Assembly (NCBI GenBank): GCA_035530615.1
Contig: DATKUL010000002.1
Coordinates: 1-64,000 of the forward strand
Length of the DNA stretch: 64,000 bases
Source: Candidatus Paceibacterota bacterium
GTDB taxonomy: Bacteria; Actinomycetota; Actinomycetes; Nanopelagicales; Nanopelagicaceae
Direction of reading: 5' to 3'
This document shows positions 26,923 through 35,969 of the stretch, piece after piece. Under the pieces are notes generated by a model, which did not search any database, was not told the DNA's origin, and was given only the letters and a program-made list of their open reading frames with translations. The translations under genes and the position numbers were made by a program. Numbering within the stretch: position 1 is the first letter of the stretch; each line of letters starts with the position of its first letter.

Positions 26923-28751
26923 TGGATCTTTCGATTGTTAGGTTGTTGACTTGCGGAAGCGTTGATGACGGAAAGAGCACCCTCATTGGACGCTTACTTG
27001 TCGAGACCGAGAGCGTCCCGCATGACACTATTTCGGCGGCACGAAAGACGCGTCGGAGTGGATCCACGATTCCTACTGATGAGATTGATTTCAGCCTACT
27101 AACCGACGGTCTTGAGGCCGAAAGGGAGCAGGGAATAACAATTGATGTTGCCTATCGGTCTATGTCTTTATTGGATGGTCGCCGTCTCATCATTTCTGAT
27201 GCACCTGGCCATGAGCAGTACACAAGAAATATGGCGGTTGCTGCCTCGCGCGCGCATATTGCCATTGTCCTTGTCGATGCGACAAAGGGTGTGCGTGATC
27301 AAACCCTCCGCCACTTAACGATTTGCTCATTAATGGGCGTAAACCTGGCAATTGTTGCCATTAATAAGTTGGATGCCGTCAATTTTGATCAGAAAATCTT
27401 CGACGAAATTTCAACCGACTTGCAGGTTGTGTTAGAACGACTAAAGATCGCAAAGGTAATTACGATCCCGATGAGTGCATTAAAGGGCGATAACGTCATC
27501 GTAAGAAGTGAGAATCTGCCTTGGTATGAAGGTCCATCTTTGCTGGAAGCGATTCAAACGTGGGCACCTCCAGAGGTTGAAGATCAAAGCGCTCGTATGC
27601 GTGTACAACTTATTTCAAGAGCGCAAGATTTTAGAGGGTTGTCTGGCACCGTGAGTGAAGGAAATTTCAAAACCGGGGATAGCATTCGCATTTACCCAAG
27701 TAATAAGACGGCGAAAATTGCCCGGATCGTCACTTATTCAGGGGATGTGGAAATTGCAGAGAATTCATTTGCTACCACCATGGTCTTGGAGCCAGATATT
27801 GATGCGACCCGCGGTGACATTATCGCTAAGAGTCCAGAGCCTCTTGAGTTCACCGATCGCTTCACTGCAAATCTTGTCTGGCTTGACGAAGATCCTTTAA
27901 TTCATTCACGCTCTTATTTCCTGATTAATGGCTCAACTCAAACTCCGGCAATTATTACCCAAATCCGGAGTAAATTCGATATTCATTCAGGTGCTCAATT
28001 ATCTGCTCGTAATTTGCAGATGAATGAAATTGGAAGCGTTGAAGTTGCCTGCGACGTGCCCTTAGCTCTCATTCCCTATGATCAATCGAGAGAATATGGG
28101 AATTTTATTTTGGTGGATCGTCTCACCTCTAAGACAGTCGGTGCCGGTATGTTTTTACACACCTTGCGCCGGAGTTCCAATATTCATTCTCAGGGCTATG
28201 AAGTAAACAAGACCATTCGTTCGAGTCAGAAGAATCAAGCGGCTCGGTTCATCTGGCTGACTGGTCTCTCGGGTTCGGGAAAGTCGACTATTGCCGATCA
28301 CCTTGAAAGGCGATTAGTGACACGTGGTTTGCACACGTATGTTCTCGACGGTGACAATCTTCGACTTGGATTAAATAAGGATTTGGGATTCACTAAGGAA
28401 GATCGTGCGGAAAACGTGCGAAGAGTTGCCGAACTTGGCAGATTAATGGTGGATGCGGGGCTTGTAGCCATTGGTGCACTGGTTAGTCCATTTGAGGCTG
28501 ACAGAAACCAAGCTCGGGCCCTTTTTGAAGAGGGAGAATTCCTAGAGATTTTTGTAGACACTCCTGTAGAGGTATGTCAGCAGCGAGATCCAAAAGGCTT
28601 GTATCTGAAAGCTAGCCGAGGTGAAATCCCCAATTTCACCGGCGTTGGTCAAAACTATGAGCGACCGACACATCCAGAGCTGGTGCTCGACGGAACAGCG
28701 CCAGTAGAAGAGAACGTGAATAGAATTATGGCGAAACTATTCGGAAACTAA
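26922..28751 (+). CDS. cysNC: bifunctional sulfate adenylyltransferase subunit 1 / APS kinase
   Basis: A 609-residue fusion. Residues 1 to about 430 are CysN, the GTPase subunit, with G1 GSVDDGKST (11-19), G3 DAPGHEQ, and G4 NKLD. Residues about 440-609 are APS kinase (CysC), with the P-loop GLSGSGKST and the DGDNLRLGLNKDLGF motif. Together with CysD it converts sulfate to PAPS, the donor for the sulfotransferases in this cluster. The start overlaps the cysD stop by one base. Confidence 0.95.
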   Translation: MDLSIVRLLTCGSVDDGKSTLIGRLLVETESVPHDTISAARKTRRSGSTIPTDEIDFSLLTDGLEAEREQGITIDVAYRSMSLLDGRRLIISDAPGHEQYTRNMAVAASRAHIAIVLVDATKGVRDQTLRHLTICSLMGVNLAIVAINKLDAVNFDQKIFDEISTDLQVVLERLKIAKVITIPMSALKGDNVIVRSENLPWYEGPSLLEAIQTWAPPEVEDQSARMRVQLISRAQDFRGLSGTVSEGNFKTGDSIRIYPSNKTAKIARIVTYSGDVEIAENSFATTMVLEPDIDATRGDIIAKSPEPLEFTDRFTANLVWLDEDPLIHSRSYFLINGSTQTPAIITQIRSKFDIHSGAQLSARNLQMNEIGSVEVACDVPLALIPYDQSREYGNFILVDRLTSKTVGAGMFLHTLRRSSNIHSQGYEVNKTIRSSQKNQAARFIWLTGLSGSGKSTIADHLERRLVTRGLHTYVLDGDNLRLGLNKDLGFTKEDRAENVRRVAELGRLMVDAGLVAIGALVSPFEADRNQARALFEEGEFLEIFVDTPVEVCQQRDPKGLYLKASRGEIPNFTGVGQNYERPTHPELVLDGTAPVEENVNRIMAKLFGN

Positions 28752-28769
28752 TCTCACATGAACGGAATT

Positions 28770-28804
28770 GCAGACTCGTTGCGTAAAATTCGCGGCTAGT
28801 CTGC
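28770..28804 (+). terminator. hairpin after cysNC
   Basis: GCAGACT (28770-28776) pairs with AGTCTGC (28798-28804); an inner GCG/CGC pair further stabilises it. It begins 18 nt after the cysNC stop. The following sequence is only mildly T-rich, so it may attenuate rather than stop transcription into the DUF2061 gene. Confidence 0.45.
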
Positions 28805-28839
28805 TTCCTAAATGCGGGTGAATTGGAAAAGAGGTGGGT

Positions 28840-29046
28840 ATGAGTAAAAGTATACGTAGTCGTTCTCTCACGAAGGCCATTACTTGGAGATTGACCGGAA
28901 CATTGGATACTTTCATTCTCTCCATACTCATTACCCGCAAAATGTCTTTTGCGATCGCGATATCGGCAACTGAACTATTTACTAAGATCTTTCTCTACTA
29001 CTTTCACGAGCGAATCTGGGAGAGAGTCAAATGGGGCAGAGACTAG
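28840..29046 (+). CDS. DUF2061 small membrane protein
   Basis: A 68-residue protein with the DUF2061 pattern: RSLTKAITWRLTGTLDTF at about 7-24, then two short membrane segments. Proteins of this family are often encoded beside cysN/cysC and may take part in sulfate metabolism or export, but the activity is not established. The ATG at 28840 was preferred over the GTG at 28834; a GAGGTGG lies immediately upstream. It ends 6 nt from the convergent 29052-30083 gene. Confidence 0.75.
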   Translation: MSKSIRSRSLTKAITWRLTGTLDTFILSILITRKMSFAIAISATELFTKIFLYYFHERIWERVKWGRD

Positions 29047-29051
29047 CTTCA

Positions 29052-30083
29052 CTATTCACTGCCCTTTTTTAGTAAACCGGTAATGCGTCGTAATGGTGCG
29101 GTAATTCTCCAACTTCGGGAAGAAATCAGCCGTTGGTGTTGTGCTTGCAAGTTGGCAATTTCCCGATTTTTTAGTGCCAGTTCACTCTCTTTTAAATCAA
29201 TTTCACGATCTTTCAATATAGTTTGAATGTATGCCCTCTGTAGGCGGTCATCTTCTTCCGAGATTGGGACACGACTCTTGATCAGGTAGTCCAGAGCAAT
29301 ATTCCAGATGGCTAGTTGCGGGGAATGATTCTTTGCTACGAATTCGAGAACTCCCTTAGGATCAAAAGTCACTTCCGGAGAGATGTCAATTACTGCATCC
29401 ATTTTCTTGTGGAAGTCATCAACTAAATCACGGTACTGATTAAAATCCTGAACTAATGAAGCAATGTCATCATTTGTAAGTGGTTTCAATTTCAATTTTC
29501 CTATGAATGCATTGGCCTGGTCGGTGCCGATCATTTTTGAGCCTGCCTTAAAAAATTCGTAATTGCGATTGGCGGCCTGACTAAACCAACTCAATAGTTG
29601 GTCTTGCCGACCACGTCCGACAGCAATGTTTGTAGAAGATGGGAATTCACTCCTGAGAAAGTCCACATGGCCTTCAAGATTTGTAAACTTAAATACCGGA
29701 ATTTTGCCCTCTTGCTGAGCGTGATCAACGAGCATGTGTAGGTATCTGGCTAATTCGTATCGCCACTCTGGGCTTGGTGAATCGAACGCGAATAAATCGA
29801 GATTTGGAAAATTCTGAATGGAGCCCTCTTCGGTGAGGAACTTCTTAAACTCATTAAAATAGGGAGCGCTCGAGGGATGCCTTGAGTCCCACTTGCCGGG
29901 ACTTGCAAGGAAGGCTTTCTCGGGATTACGCAGGGCAATATTGATTGGTTCGTAAAAGAGCGTGCATTCAGGTTGTTCGCGAAAGGCGAAGGAAAGAGCG
30001 GTTCCGCCGGTGCGCCAACCAGTGTGTAAGAAGATGGGTGCTAATTCCGCCTCGGATGTGAGCGGTCTCCCTTCATCCGGCAT
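29052..30083 (-). CDS. sulfotransferase-like protein with C-terminal coiled coil
   Basis: A 343-residue protein. The opening HTGWRTGGTALSFAF (about 14-28) resembles a sulfotransferase P-loop, and a second RGRQDQLLSWFSQA segment could be the 3'-phosphate site; the assignment is moderate. Residues about 285-325 form a charged heptad-like coiled coil, followed by SSRSWRITAPLRRIT, a short tail I have seen at the ends of glycosyltransferases and polysaccharide enzymes. It lies at the end of the glycan/sulfation cluster on the opposite strand. It may add sulfate to the same surface polymer; this is inference. Confidence 0.6.
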   Translation of the reverse strand: MPDEGRPLTSEAELAPIFLHTGWRTGGTALSFAFREQPECTLFYEPINIALRNPEKAFLASPGKWDSRHPSSAPYFNEFKKFLTEEGSIQNFPNLDLFAFDSPSPEWRYELARYLHMLVDHAQQEGKIPVFKFTNLEGHVDFLRSEFPSSTNIAVGRGRQDQLLSWFSQAANRNYEFFKAGSKMIGTDQANAFIGKLKLKPLTNDDIASLVQDFNQYRDLVDDFHKKMDAVIDISPEVTFDPKGVLEFVAKNHSPQLAIWNIALDYLIKSRVPISEEDDRLQRAYIQTILKDREIDLKESELALKNREIANLQAQHQRLISSRSWRITAPLRRITGLLKKGSE

Positions 30084-30184
30084 TTTTGAAGTATAGGTGA
30101 TTGATCTGTATCAATCACCGTCTTCGAGTGCCAGCACTTGTCGTTTCGGGGAAGAGAGCCTGCTCTCAGTGGAAAGATACCTAA

Positions 30185-31336
30185 GTGGCTCACCCGACTG
30201 GATTGATGACAGGCGCACACATTGATTATGCCCGCCGCCCCATGCTTGTTTTCTGGGAAACGACCCGTGCCTGTCAGTTGGCTTGTCTTCACTGCCGGGC
30301 CAGCGCCACTTCCGAGCCCCTGCCCGGGGAATTGTCGACCGAAGAGGGCAAAGCTTTTATTGATCAAGTTGCGGGTTTCGGCCGTCCATTCCCAATCCTG
30401 GTCCTGACTGGTGGGGACTGCCTGTTGCGTGCAGACATCTTTGAATTAGTCGATTACGCCACCTCCCTTGGGGTTCCGGTGGCTCTCTCTCCTTCCGTGA
30501 CGCCACAACTTACGCCCCAGATGATTGAACGAATCGTGGCGAGCGGAGTTAAAGCCGTATCGATCAGTTTGGACGGAGCCTTTCCAGCGACCCATGAAGG
30601 CGTTCGTGGCATTTCTGGTCATTTTCAAAAAACTGTAGATGCCATTAGGGCACTTTCGGCAGCTGGATTAACGGTGCAAGTGAACACCACCGTAATGCGG
30701 TCAAACGTGGACGAGCTTGCCAAGATTGCCTTGCTGGTTCAGGAGGCGGGAGCCCATATCTGGGAAGTGTTCTTCTTGGTTCAGGTTGGTCGAGGTGTGA
30801 TCACCGAGGCGATTACGCCGGATGAGCATGAGGATATTTCGCATTTCCTTTTTGATGCATCTCAATATGGATTCATTATTCGTACTGTTGAGGCGCCTTT
30901 TTTCCGACGAGTCGTAACGCGGCGCCTGGCAGGAGACAGTAGTCCAACGAATGATCTTTACATCAAATTGTCTAATGAACTTGTCGAATTAATGGGCGCT
31001 CCAGTGCAACGCGTTCGCGCTCACACAACGGCCACTCGCGACGGGAAAGGCATTGTCTTTATTGCTTATGATGGCGATGTTTATCCGGCGGGATTCCTTC
31101 CTCAGTCACTAGGCAACGTTCGCACCACTCCGATTGCTGAGATTTATCAAACCAATCCACTTCTTCTTCAAATTAGAGCCTCTGAATTTTCGGGTCGATG
31201 TGGGTACTGCGAATATTCTGATTTATGTGGTGGATCACGGGCACGTGCCTTTGCGGCTACTGGAGATGCACTTGGCGAAGACCCCGCATGCGCTTACCAA
31301 CCTAAAGCAATATCCAGCACTCTTATTTCGATTTAA
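30185..31336 (+). CDS. radical SAM/SPASM-domain protein
   Basis: A 383-residue radical SAM enzyme. The [4Fe-4S] cluster motif CQLACLHC has cysteines at 30, 34 and 37. A C-terminal SPASM-like set of cysteines is at 339, 342, 348 and 369. The build is that of AhbC/AhbD-type and TIGR04053-like enzymes, several of which act in heme metabolism or peptide modification. The gene is end-to-end with protoporphyrinogen oxidase, overlapping by 14 nt, which supports a heme-linked role. The start is GTG 30185 behind GGAAAG; ATG 30206 is an alternative. Confidence 0.8.
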   Translation: MAHPTGLMTGAHIDYARRPMLVFWETTRACQLACLHCRASATSEPLPGELSTEEGKAFIDQVAGFGRPFPILVLTGGDCLLRADIFELVDYATSLGVPVALSPSVTPQLTPQMIERIVASGVKAVSISLDGAFPATHEGVRGISGHFQKTVDAIRALSAAGLTVQVNTTVMRSNVDELAKIALLVQEAGAHIWEVFFLVQVGRGVITEAITPDEHEDISHFLFDASQYGFIIRTVEAPFFRRVVTRRLAGDSSPTNDLYIKLSNELVELMGAPVQRVRAHTTATRDGKGIVFIAYDGDVYPAGFLPQSLGNVRTTPIAEIYQTNPLLLQIRASEFSGRCGYCEYSDLCGGSRARAFAATGDALGEDPACAYQPKAISSTLISI

Positions 31337-32747
31337 CAGTTTCTAAACAGAGCGTGGCAGCACGCTCCCCAGAGCGAAGGCATGCGGAAATGCCGATACC
31401 GTCATAAGAAGCGCCCGCCAGAGCGATGCCAGGATGGGCTTCTAGTACTTCTCGCACATCCTTTATCAAATCTAGATGACCGACTTCGAGTTGCGGCAAG
31501 GCGAGTGGCCAGCGATGAGTGTAGGAAAAGGATGGTTTCTGGCTAATCCCAACGATCTCCTCTAAATCCGAGAGCAATCGAGTGAGCAGCGCCGCGTCAT
31601 CAAGACTTTCCAATAAATTTTCATTGGCCCGTCCAGAAGATATCCGGAGAAAATAATATTTGGATTTTTCAAAGTGCGGCCATTTAGTGGATAAGAAGGT
31701 CGAGGCTTTCAGCAGGCGATTTTTAGATGATGGAACAAGCACGCCATTTCCCTTTAGCGCTTTAACTTTCTCCAACTCGTTTCGAGGAAAGGCAAGGATG
31801 GTGGTAGCAACGGATGCGTAGCGAATTTTTCTTAACAAGTCGGCAGCTTTGCCCGAGAGACTTTGAAGTAGATCGGCTGCGATTCTGGCGGGAACAGCCA
31901 GGACGATGCCATCGAAGACTTGAGAATCAGGGCCAGGAAGCTCCAGTAGATATTTTCCAAAGGCATTTTTTGAAATGGATGTCACTGGGCTCAATGTTTT
32001 TACGGATACGCGCGCATCATCCAGTAGGTGATCTACCAAGGTGGTGAGGCCATCGGGCCAGGAGGCGAATGACATTGGAGGAGTCTTCTTCTGTCCTGGC
32101 TTGCCCACCATGATTGAACGTCCTGTATCGGCTATTGGCGCTAATTCGGGTGTAGTCGCTCTAAGACTTAAGGTGTAGACGTCACCCGCATGCAAACTTC
32201 CTAAGATGGGATCTACGAGTCGATCAACTACTTGTCGTCCAAATCTTTTTTCTATGAATGTGCCTACGGAAGTATCCCCATCCAATTTCTGGTGGCGCAT
32301 GATTGGTTCCAATGCCGCTCTAAGTAATCCCGTTACGTTCATCACGCGCGATTCCAGTACAGGCCTTAATCTGCGCGGCCCTGATGGGCCGACGCCTGCG
32401 GGAAGTGCATGAAGAGTCTTACCACCCCAAAGCCATGACGTTCCTGGGATTGAACGCACTAGTGATTTGCTAAGGCCCAATTCGTCTACTAGCGCTTGCA
32501 TCCCAGGTCCACTCAGGTGAATGGCTTCGGCGCCGACATCTACCTGGTGACCTTCAAGGAGCACACCTTGAATTTGTCCTCCGAGATGTTCTGAAGCCTC
32601 GAATAAAGTGACGGTTGCGCCTCGCTGGCTCAACGTTCTCGCGCTCATCAATCCGCTGATTCCGCCGCCGACGACTGCGATATGTGGTTGATTTTCAATG
32701 GGTGAATGTGGGACCGACACTTGAAGTCTCCCTGCCCTAGAATTCAA
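31323..32747 (-). CDS. hemY: protoporphyrinogen / coproporphyrinogen oxidase
   Basis: A 474-residue FAD enzyme of the HemG/HemY class. The Rossmann motif HIAVVGGGISGLMSARTL is at about 22-39, with the FEASEHLGG motif following. The C-terminal FAD-contact segment is GIALAGASYDGIGISACLRSG. It oxidises coproporphyrinogen III or protoporphyrinogen IX in heme synthesis; actinobacteria usually use the coproporphyrin route, so coproporphyrinogen oxidase is the likelier activity. A start further in, at a GTG before SVPHSP, is possible. Confidence 0.88.
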   Translation of the reverse strand: MNSRAGRLQVSVPHSPIENQPHIAVVGGGISGLMSARTLSQRGATVTLFEASEHLGGQIQGVLLEGHQVDVGAEAIHLSGPGMQALVDELGLSKSLVRSIPGTSWLWGGKTLHALPAGVGPSGPRRLRPVLESRVMNVTGLLRAALEPIMRHQKLDGDTSVGTFIEKRFGRQVVDRLVDPILGSLHAGDVYTLSLRATTPELAPIADTGRSIMVGKPGQKKTPPMSFASWPDGLTTLVDHLLDDARVSVKTLSPVTSISKNAFGKYLLELPGPDSQVFDGIVLAVPARIAADLLQSLSGKAADLLRKIRYASVATTILAFPRNELEKVKALKGNGVLVPSSKNRLLKASTFLSTKWPHFEKSKYYFLRISSGRANENLLESLDDAALLTRLLSDLEEIVGISQKPSFSYTHRWPLALPQLEVGHLDLIKDVREVLEAHPGIALAGASYDGIGISACLRSGERAATLCLETVKSK

Positions 32748-32791
32748 CTGAGGTAGGACTCAGATGCGTACGAACAGCCACGCTAAGTCCT

Positions 32792-33499
32792 TCAGATGGT
32801 TCGACGTCGTCGCGCCCTGCGAAATTGGACGACAACATTGAGCGCAAGCAAGGAAATTCCGATCCCTATCTTTGCCGCAATCGAAGTGAGAATGATCGTC
32901 GCATCACCAAGTTTTGGAATAACACTCGTAATTTTGCGGACAGGAGTTGCGCTGTCGAGGACGTAAGAATCCGAACTCGCCGCGCCTGTCTCAGTCTCAC
33001 TAGCAATTGTGGTCAAATCGCCATCTATTGATGTCGAACTAAACGTGACCTGACGCACCTCAAAATCCCAAGAGAATTCATTGCGAAGAAGTAGTACATC
33101 CCCACGGTTCAATTCGGAAACAGGTAGTAACTTGGAAACCATCAGATCCCCTTGGTAAATTGAAGCCTGCGCACTGCTTGAACTTGAGGCGTAAACCGCA
33201 GTCCCAAAGTACGTTGAGAGCACAGTGGGAAATAAGGCGACGAGCGCGATAAATGCGATGAACGAGATATTGAAGATGTGTAACCAATCCAGTTGGTGCT
33301 CTCGTCCGTGATGCTTAATGGGCTCATGGGTCTTTTTAAAGAGTATGTTCTCGGTAGTAATATCCGCCGGCAGGGATCCTGACGTTACATCCGAGCGATC
33401 AATTATGACCGCGCCCTCAGGAAGGTAGATGACCATTGTCTGGCCCTTTTTGCCAACTTTCTGAGGGGCGTTCCTAGGCGTAGCACTTTCGTCAGACAT
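32792..33499 (-). CDS. signal peptidase I-like membrane protein
   Basis: A 235-residue protein with a soluble N-terminus (~75 residues, basic), a membrane helix at about 76-98, an outer domain, and a C-terminal membrane helix (about 200-222) with a basic RRARRRR tail. The segment SIYQGDLMVSKLLPVSELNRGDVLLL aligns with the box of SipW/archaeal-type signal peptidases (S-M-x-P-T-x-x-x-GDL and GDV) but the box is degenerate; a serine is nearby. Whether it is active is unclear. It follows a membrane protein and a collagen-like protein in one operon, so it may process or present that protein. Start ATG 33499 has GGAAAGGAGG. Confidence 0.55.
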   Translation of the reverse strand: MSDESATPRNAPQKVGKKGQTMVIYLPEGAVIIDRSDVTSGSLPADITTENILFKKTHEPIKHHGREHQLDWLHIFNISFIAFIALVALFPTVLSTYFGTAVYASSSSSAQASIYQGDLMVSKLLPVSELNRGDVLLLRNEFSWDFEVRQVTFSSTSIDGDLTTIASETETGAASSDSYVLDSATPVRKITSVIPKLGDATIILTSIAAKIGIGISLLALNVVVQFRRARRRRTI

Positions 33500-33541
33500 G
33501 CCGTGCTCCTCCTTTCCGGAGGTTATGCCAAGGGTAAATGA

Positions 33542-34177
33542 TTAGTTAATCAACTTAATCAACCCAGGTGTGGTTGCCAATTTAAGTGCAACACCAGGGG
33601 TTGGGTCGAAGATCTCGATTTGAAATGCCAAACCTTGAAAGGCCAAATAGACGTGCGTTGGAGTCGCCTTTGCGTAGTAGATCAGCGAACCATCAGGGTT
33701 GGTGATGCTAACGCCAGTATCCAGTTTTCCGGCGGTTTGCATTGTTTCAAAAGCATTGGCATCTTGATATGTAGCGATCACTCGATAGTTTTGTTTTACA
33801 TCATTCAGGCCTTCACCATTGGGCAGGTAACGCACTAATTCCTGGCCGTTAGCTATGTGATCAAGGGCGTACCGAGCACCCGGCATAGGACCGGCCCAAA
33901 ATATTGGTACTCCATGAGTCTTCACCGCCGAACGCAGTTCCGCCTCGGTAAGGGCAACTTGACCCGAAATTGTTGGATTCGCTGAAGCTTCGTTAGTTGG
34001 GACCCCATTAGTTATGGACTGACTCGATCCGTCCGGTTGAACAAAAGTGACCTTGACTTCCCTATTCGAAGTTATCGCCCAAGTTACGGTAAAAGTGACT
34101 ATTGCAATGACTATCCCGATACCCACACGTTTGAGCATTGAGTTTCTTCGATTTACGTCGGGAATATTGACTATCAC
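33542..34177 (-). CDS. membrane-anchored hypothetical protein
   Basis: A 211-residue protein with a single membrane helix (about residues 18-36) and an extracytoplasmic domain of about 170 residues after a Ser/Asn/Thr-rich linker. No cysteines and no motif that I recognise. It sits 19 nt downstream of the collagen-like gene and 42 nt upstream of the signal-peptidase-like gene in the same direction. A role in secretion, anchoring or assembly of the collagen-like protein is suggested only by this arrangement. Confidence 0.6.
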   Translation of the reverse strand: MIVNIPDVNRRNSMLKRVGIGIVIAIVTFTVTWAITSNREVKVTFVQPDGSSQSITNGVPTNEASANPTISGQVALTEAELRSAVKTHGVPIFWAGPMPGARYALDHIANGQELVRYLPNGEGLNDVKQNYRVIATYQDANAFETMQTAGKLDTGVSITNPDGSLIYYAKATPTHVYLAFQGLAFQIEIFDPTPGVALKLATTPGLIKLIN

Positions 34178-34196
34178 TATGCGCTAACTCCTATCC

Positions 34197-34955
34197 CTAA
34201 GACTTAATGATCATGTAGTAGGTGGTGCCCCCTTTGTCAGAACACACGCCCCATGCAACATCTCCTTTTGAGCCAACACATATCGGTACTGCTGTTCCCG
34301 CTGCACCGGCGGGGCCAGCGGGGCCCATCGCTCCAGCCGGTCCGACTGCACCAGTATCGCCCTTAGGACCAGCAGGTCCGACCGCACCGGTATCACCCTT
34401 ATCGCCTTTGTCACCCTTATCGCCTTTAGCCCCTTGCGGACCTGTGGGACCGACTGGACCTTGCATGCCTGTCTCACCTGTCTCACCAGTCGCACCTGTG
34501 GCTCCCGTTGCACCCGTCTCGCCTGTGGCCCCCGTCGCTCCGGTTGCGCCAGTAGCGCCCGTGTCACCCTTGGTCCCTTGCGGACCAGTCGGACCAATTG
34601 GTCCCTGCATTCCGATTGATCCAGCAGGACCGACGGGTCCCGTTGCACCAGTTTCACCTTTGAGTCCGCGCGGACCTGCTGGACCGACAGGTCCCTGCAT
34701 TCCACTAGACGCAACAGTGATTTCATTAGGTTGAACAGTCCCAGATGGTGTGAGTTGGAGCGGTCCGCGGAGCGAACCAATCGATCCGATCTTTGGCTGC
34801 TCGGTTTGAATCGCACTCGTACCGTCTGGCAACAGCGGTCCAAAAACTTGATCGGCCGCAAAAGCAGGAGTTGAAAAGGATGAGAAAAGAAAGACGCCAG
34901 CGAGCGAGCAGATTGCCACCGTATTTCTGCCTTTGCTGAGCCACTTCAGTTGCAT
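34197..34955 (-). CDS. secreted collagen-like protein
   Basis: A 252-residue protein with a signal peptide (about 1-33, cleavage after AFA), a ~50-residue spacer, a Gly-X-Y stalk from about residue 85 to 222, and a ~30-residue C-terminal cap with two cysteines ([17 protein letters not shown]). Triplets include GPQ, GPR, GDK, GDT, GET and GAT, with K-G-D/E pairs known to stabilise bacterial collagen helices. ATG 34955 is preceded by AAGGAG. First gene of a three-gene operon with two membrane proteins. Reverse-strand frames through the stalk are artefacts of the repeat. Confidence 0.88.
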   Translation of the reverse strand: MQLKWLSKGRNTVAICSLAGVFLFSSFSTPAFAADQVFGPLLPDGTSAIQTEQPKIGSIGSLRGPLQLTPSGTVQPNEITVASSGMQGPVGPAGPRGLKGETGATGPVGPAGSIGMQGPIGPTGPQGTKGDTGATGATGATGATGETGATGATGATGETGETGMQGPVGPTGPQGAKGDKGDKGDKGDTGAVGPAGPKGDTGAVGPAGAMGPAGPAGAAGTAVPICVGSKGDVAWGVCSDKGGTTYYMIIKS

Positions 34956-35195
34956 GAGCCTTGCTCCTTCGACCGGGGAGAGTCAATGAGTGCCATTACT
35001 CATATGCCGACACGCTAACGATGCTGCCATTATATGTCAATCTCGACTTCTTAGGGTCTGGTCCTGCCGCGATACGCATCACTGCCTCGTAATTGGTCAA
35101 TAGTTCCGCTTGATATTTTCTTAGTCTCAACCGGTCATTGCAACACTTTATTAGATTCAATCTTTCTTTGTAAATCATCCGGGGGTTGCGATGAG

Positions 35196-35969
35196 TCACA
35201 AATCCGAAAAAATAAACCTGGCGCAGATTGAATGCGCGCCTGAGATGCCTAAGTTGGCTGCATCTGGCGGAGCTGTCTGTGGCTCGACGCATATGCCCAG
35301 AGGATCTTCATCGTAAACAACCCACCAAGGAACCGAGGAAGTGATTTCGAGTTGTGCAATATTCCCCCATCGTGCCATTGGGGGTTTTATCACTCCGAAG
35401 AAGGCATCGTCCCAAGGGCGAGGTGGGATTTCGACGAGGTCGCCTGTGGGGATTCCATCTTCTCCACGGAGCAACATTTTTCCAGGTGCAATAGTTAGTT
35501 CGATTTCGCGACCTCCGACTATTCTCGGCAACCACGGATGAAAACCTACCCATGCAGGAAGCGTGCACCCGTTCGCAAAATAATTGAGCGACCACCTCAT
35601 TGTGTTTCCGGATACCTCTATAGATTGTTCGGCATATCCGGGCGCATATGGTGCGGGCATCTCGAGACGCGATGTGTTCGGTCCAGTGGCTTCCCATGAT
35701 GAGATAAATCCATACCCGTGCTCGGCGTGGGGTGGATCCCAATGAGTTGGCAGAACGAATTTGGTCCCTGAAGCATCCTTAATGAATCCTCTGTCAATGC
35801 GACCGGCCCAGGGGACCATAGCAAACCAACCCCAATTCATAGGGCCATCACGGTAGGGAAGTACGAATTCGAGATCTTTCCATTTCACCGAACTGATTCG
35901 ACCGCCACGAAGAAGATCGACTTCAACGGTTATGTGGTCTCCAACGATTCGTTGCACATTACTTTCCAA
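35196..35969 (-). CDS. aldose 1-epimerase family protein
   Basis: A 257-residue galactose-mutarotase-like beta-sandwich protein. Family features are the AMVPWAGRIDRG motif (about 50-61), the HGYGF segment, and WVGFHPWLPR containing the active-site histidine. It interconverts sugar anomers, or in related proteins acts on other sugar derivatives. Its start overlaps the MalG-type permease stop by 11 nt, so it is the fourth gene of the sugar-uptake operon that starts at 39048. Confidence 0.85.
   Translation of the reverse strand: MESNVQRIVGDHITVEVDLLRGGRISSVKWKDLEFVLPYRDGPMNWGWFAMVPWAGRIDRGFIKDASGTKFVLPTHWDPPHAEHGYGFISSWEATGPNTSRLEMPAPYAPGYAEQSIEVSGNTMRWSLNYFANGCTLPAWVGFHPWLPRIVGGREIELTIAPGKMLLRGEDGIPTGDLVEIPPRPWDDAFFGVIKPPMARWGNIAQLEITSSVPWWVVYDEDPLGICVEPQTAPPDAANLGISGAHSICARFIFSDL

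Noticed and set aside
34222-34734. 170-codon open frame on the plus strand opposite the collagen-like gene, rich in Pro, Ala, Val and Ser
   Set aside because: It is the reverse-strand image of the Gly-X-Y repeat; the minus frame has a signal peptide, ribosome-binding site and a defined C-terminal cap.
34996-35292. 98-codon minus-strand frame overlapping the end of the aldose epimerase gene
   Set aside because: Most of the first third lies inside the epimerase gene in another frame; no ribosome-binding site at inner starts and no recognisable domain.
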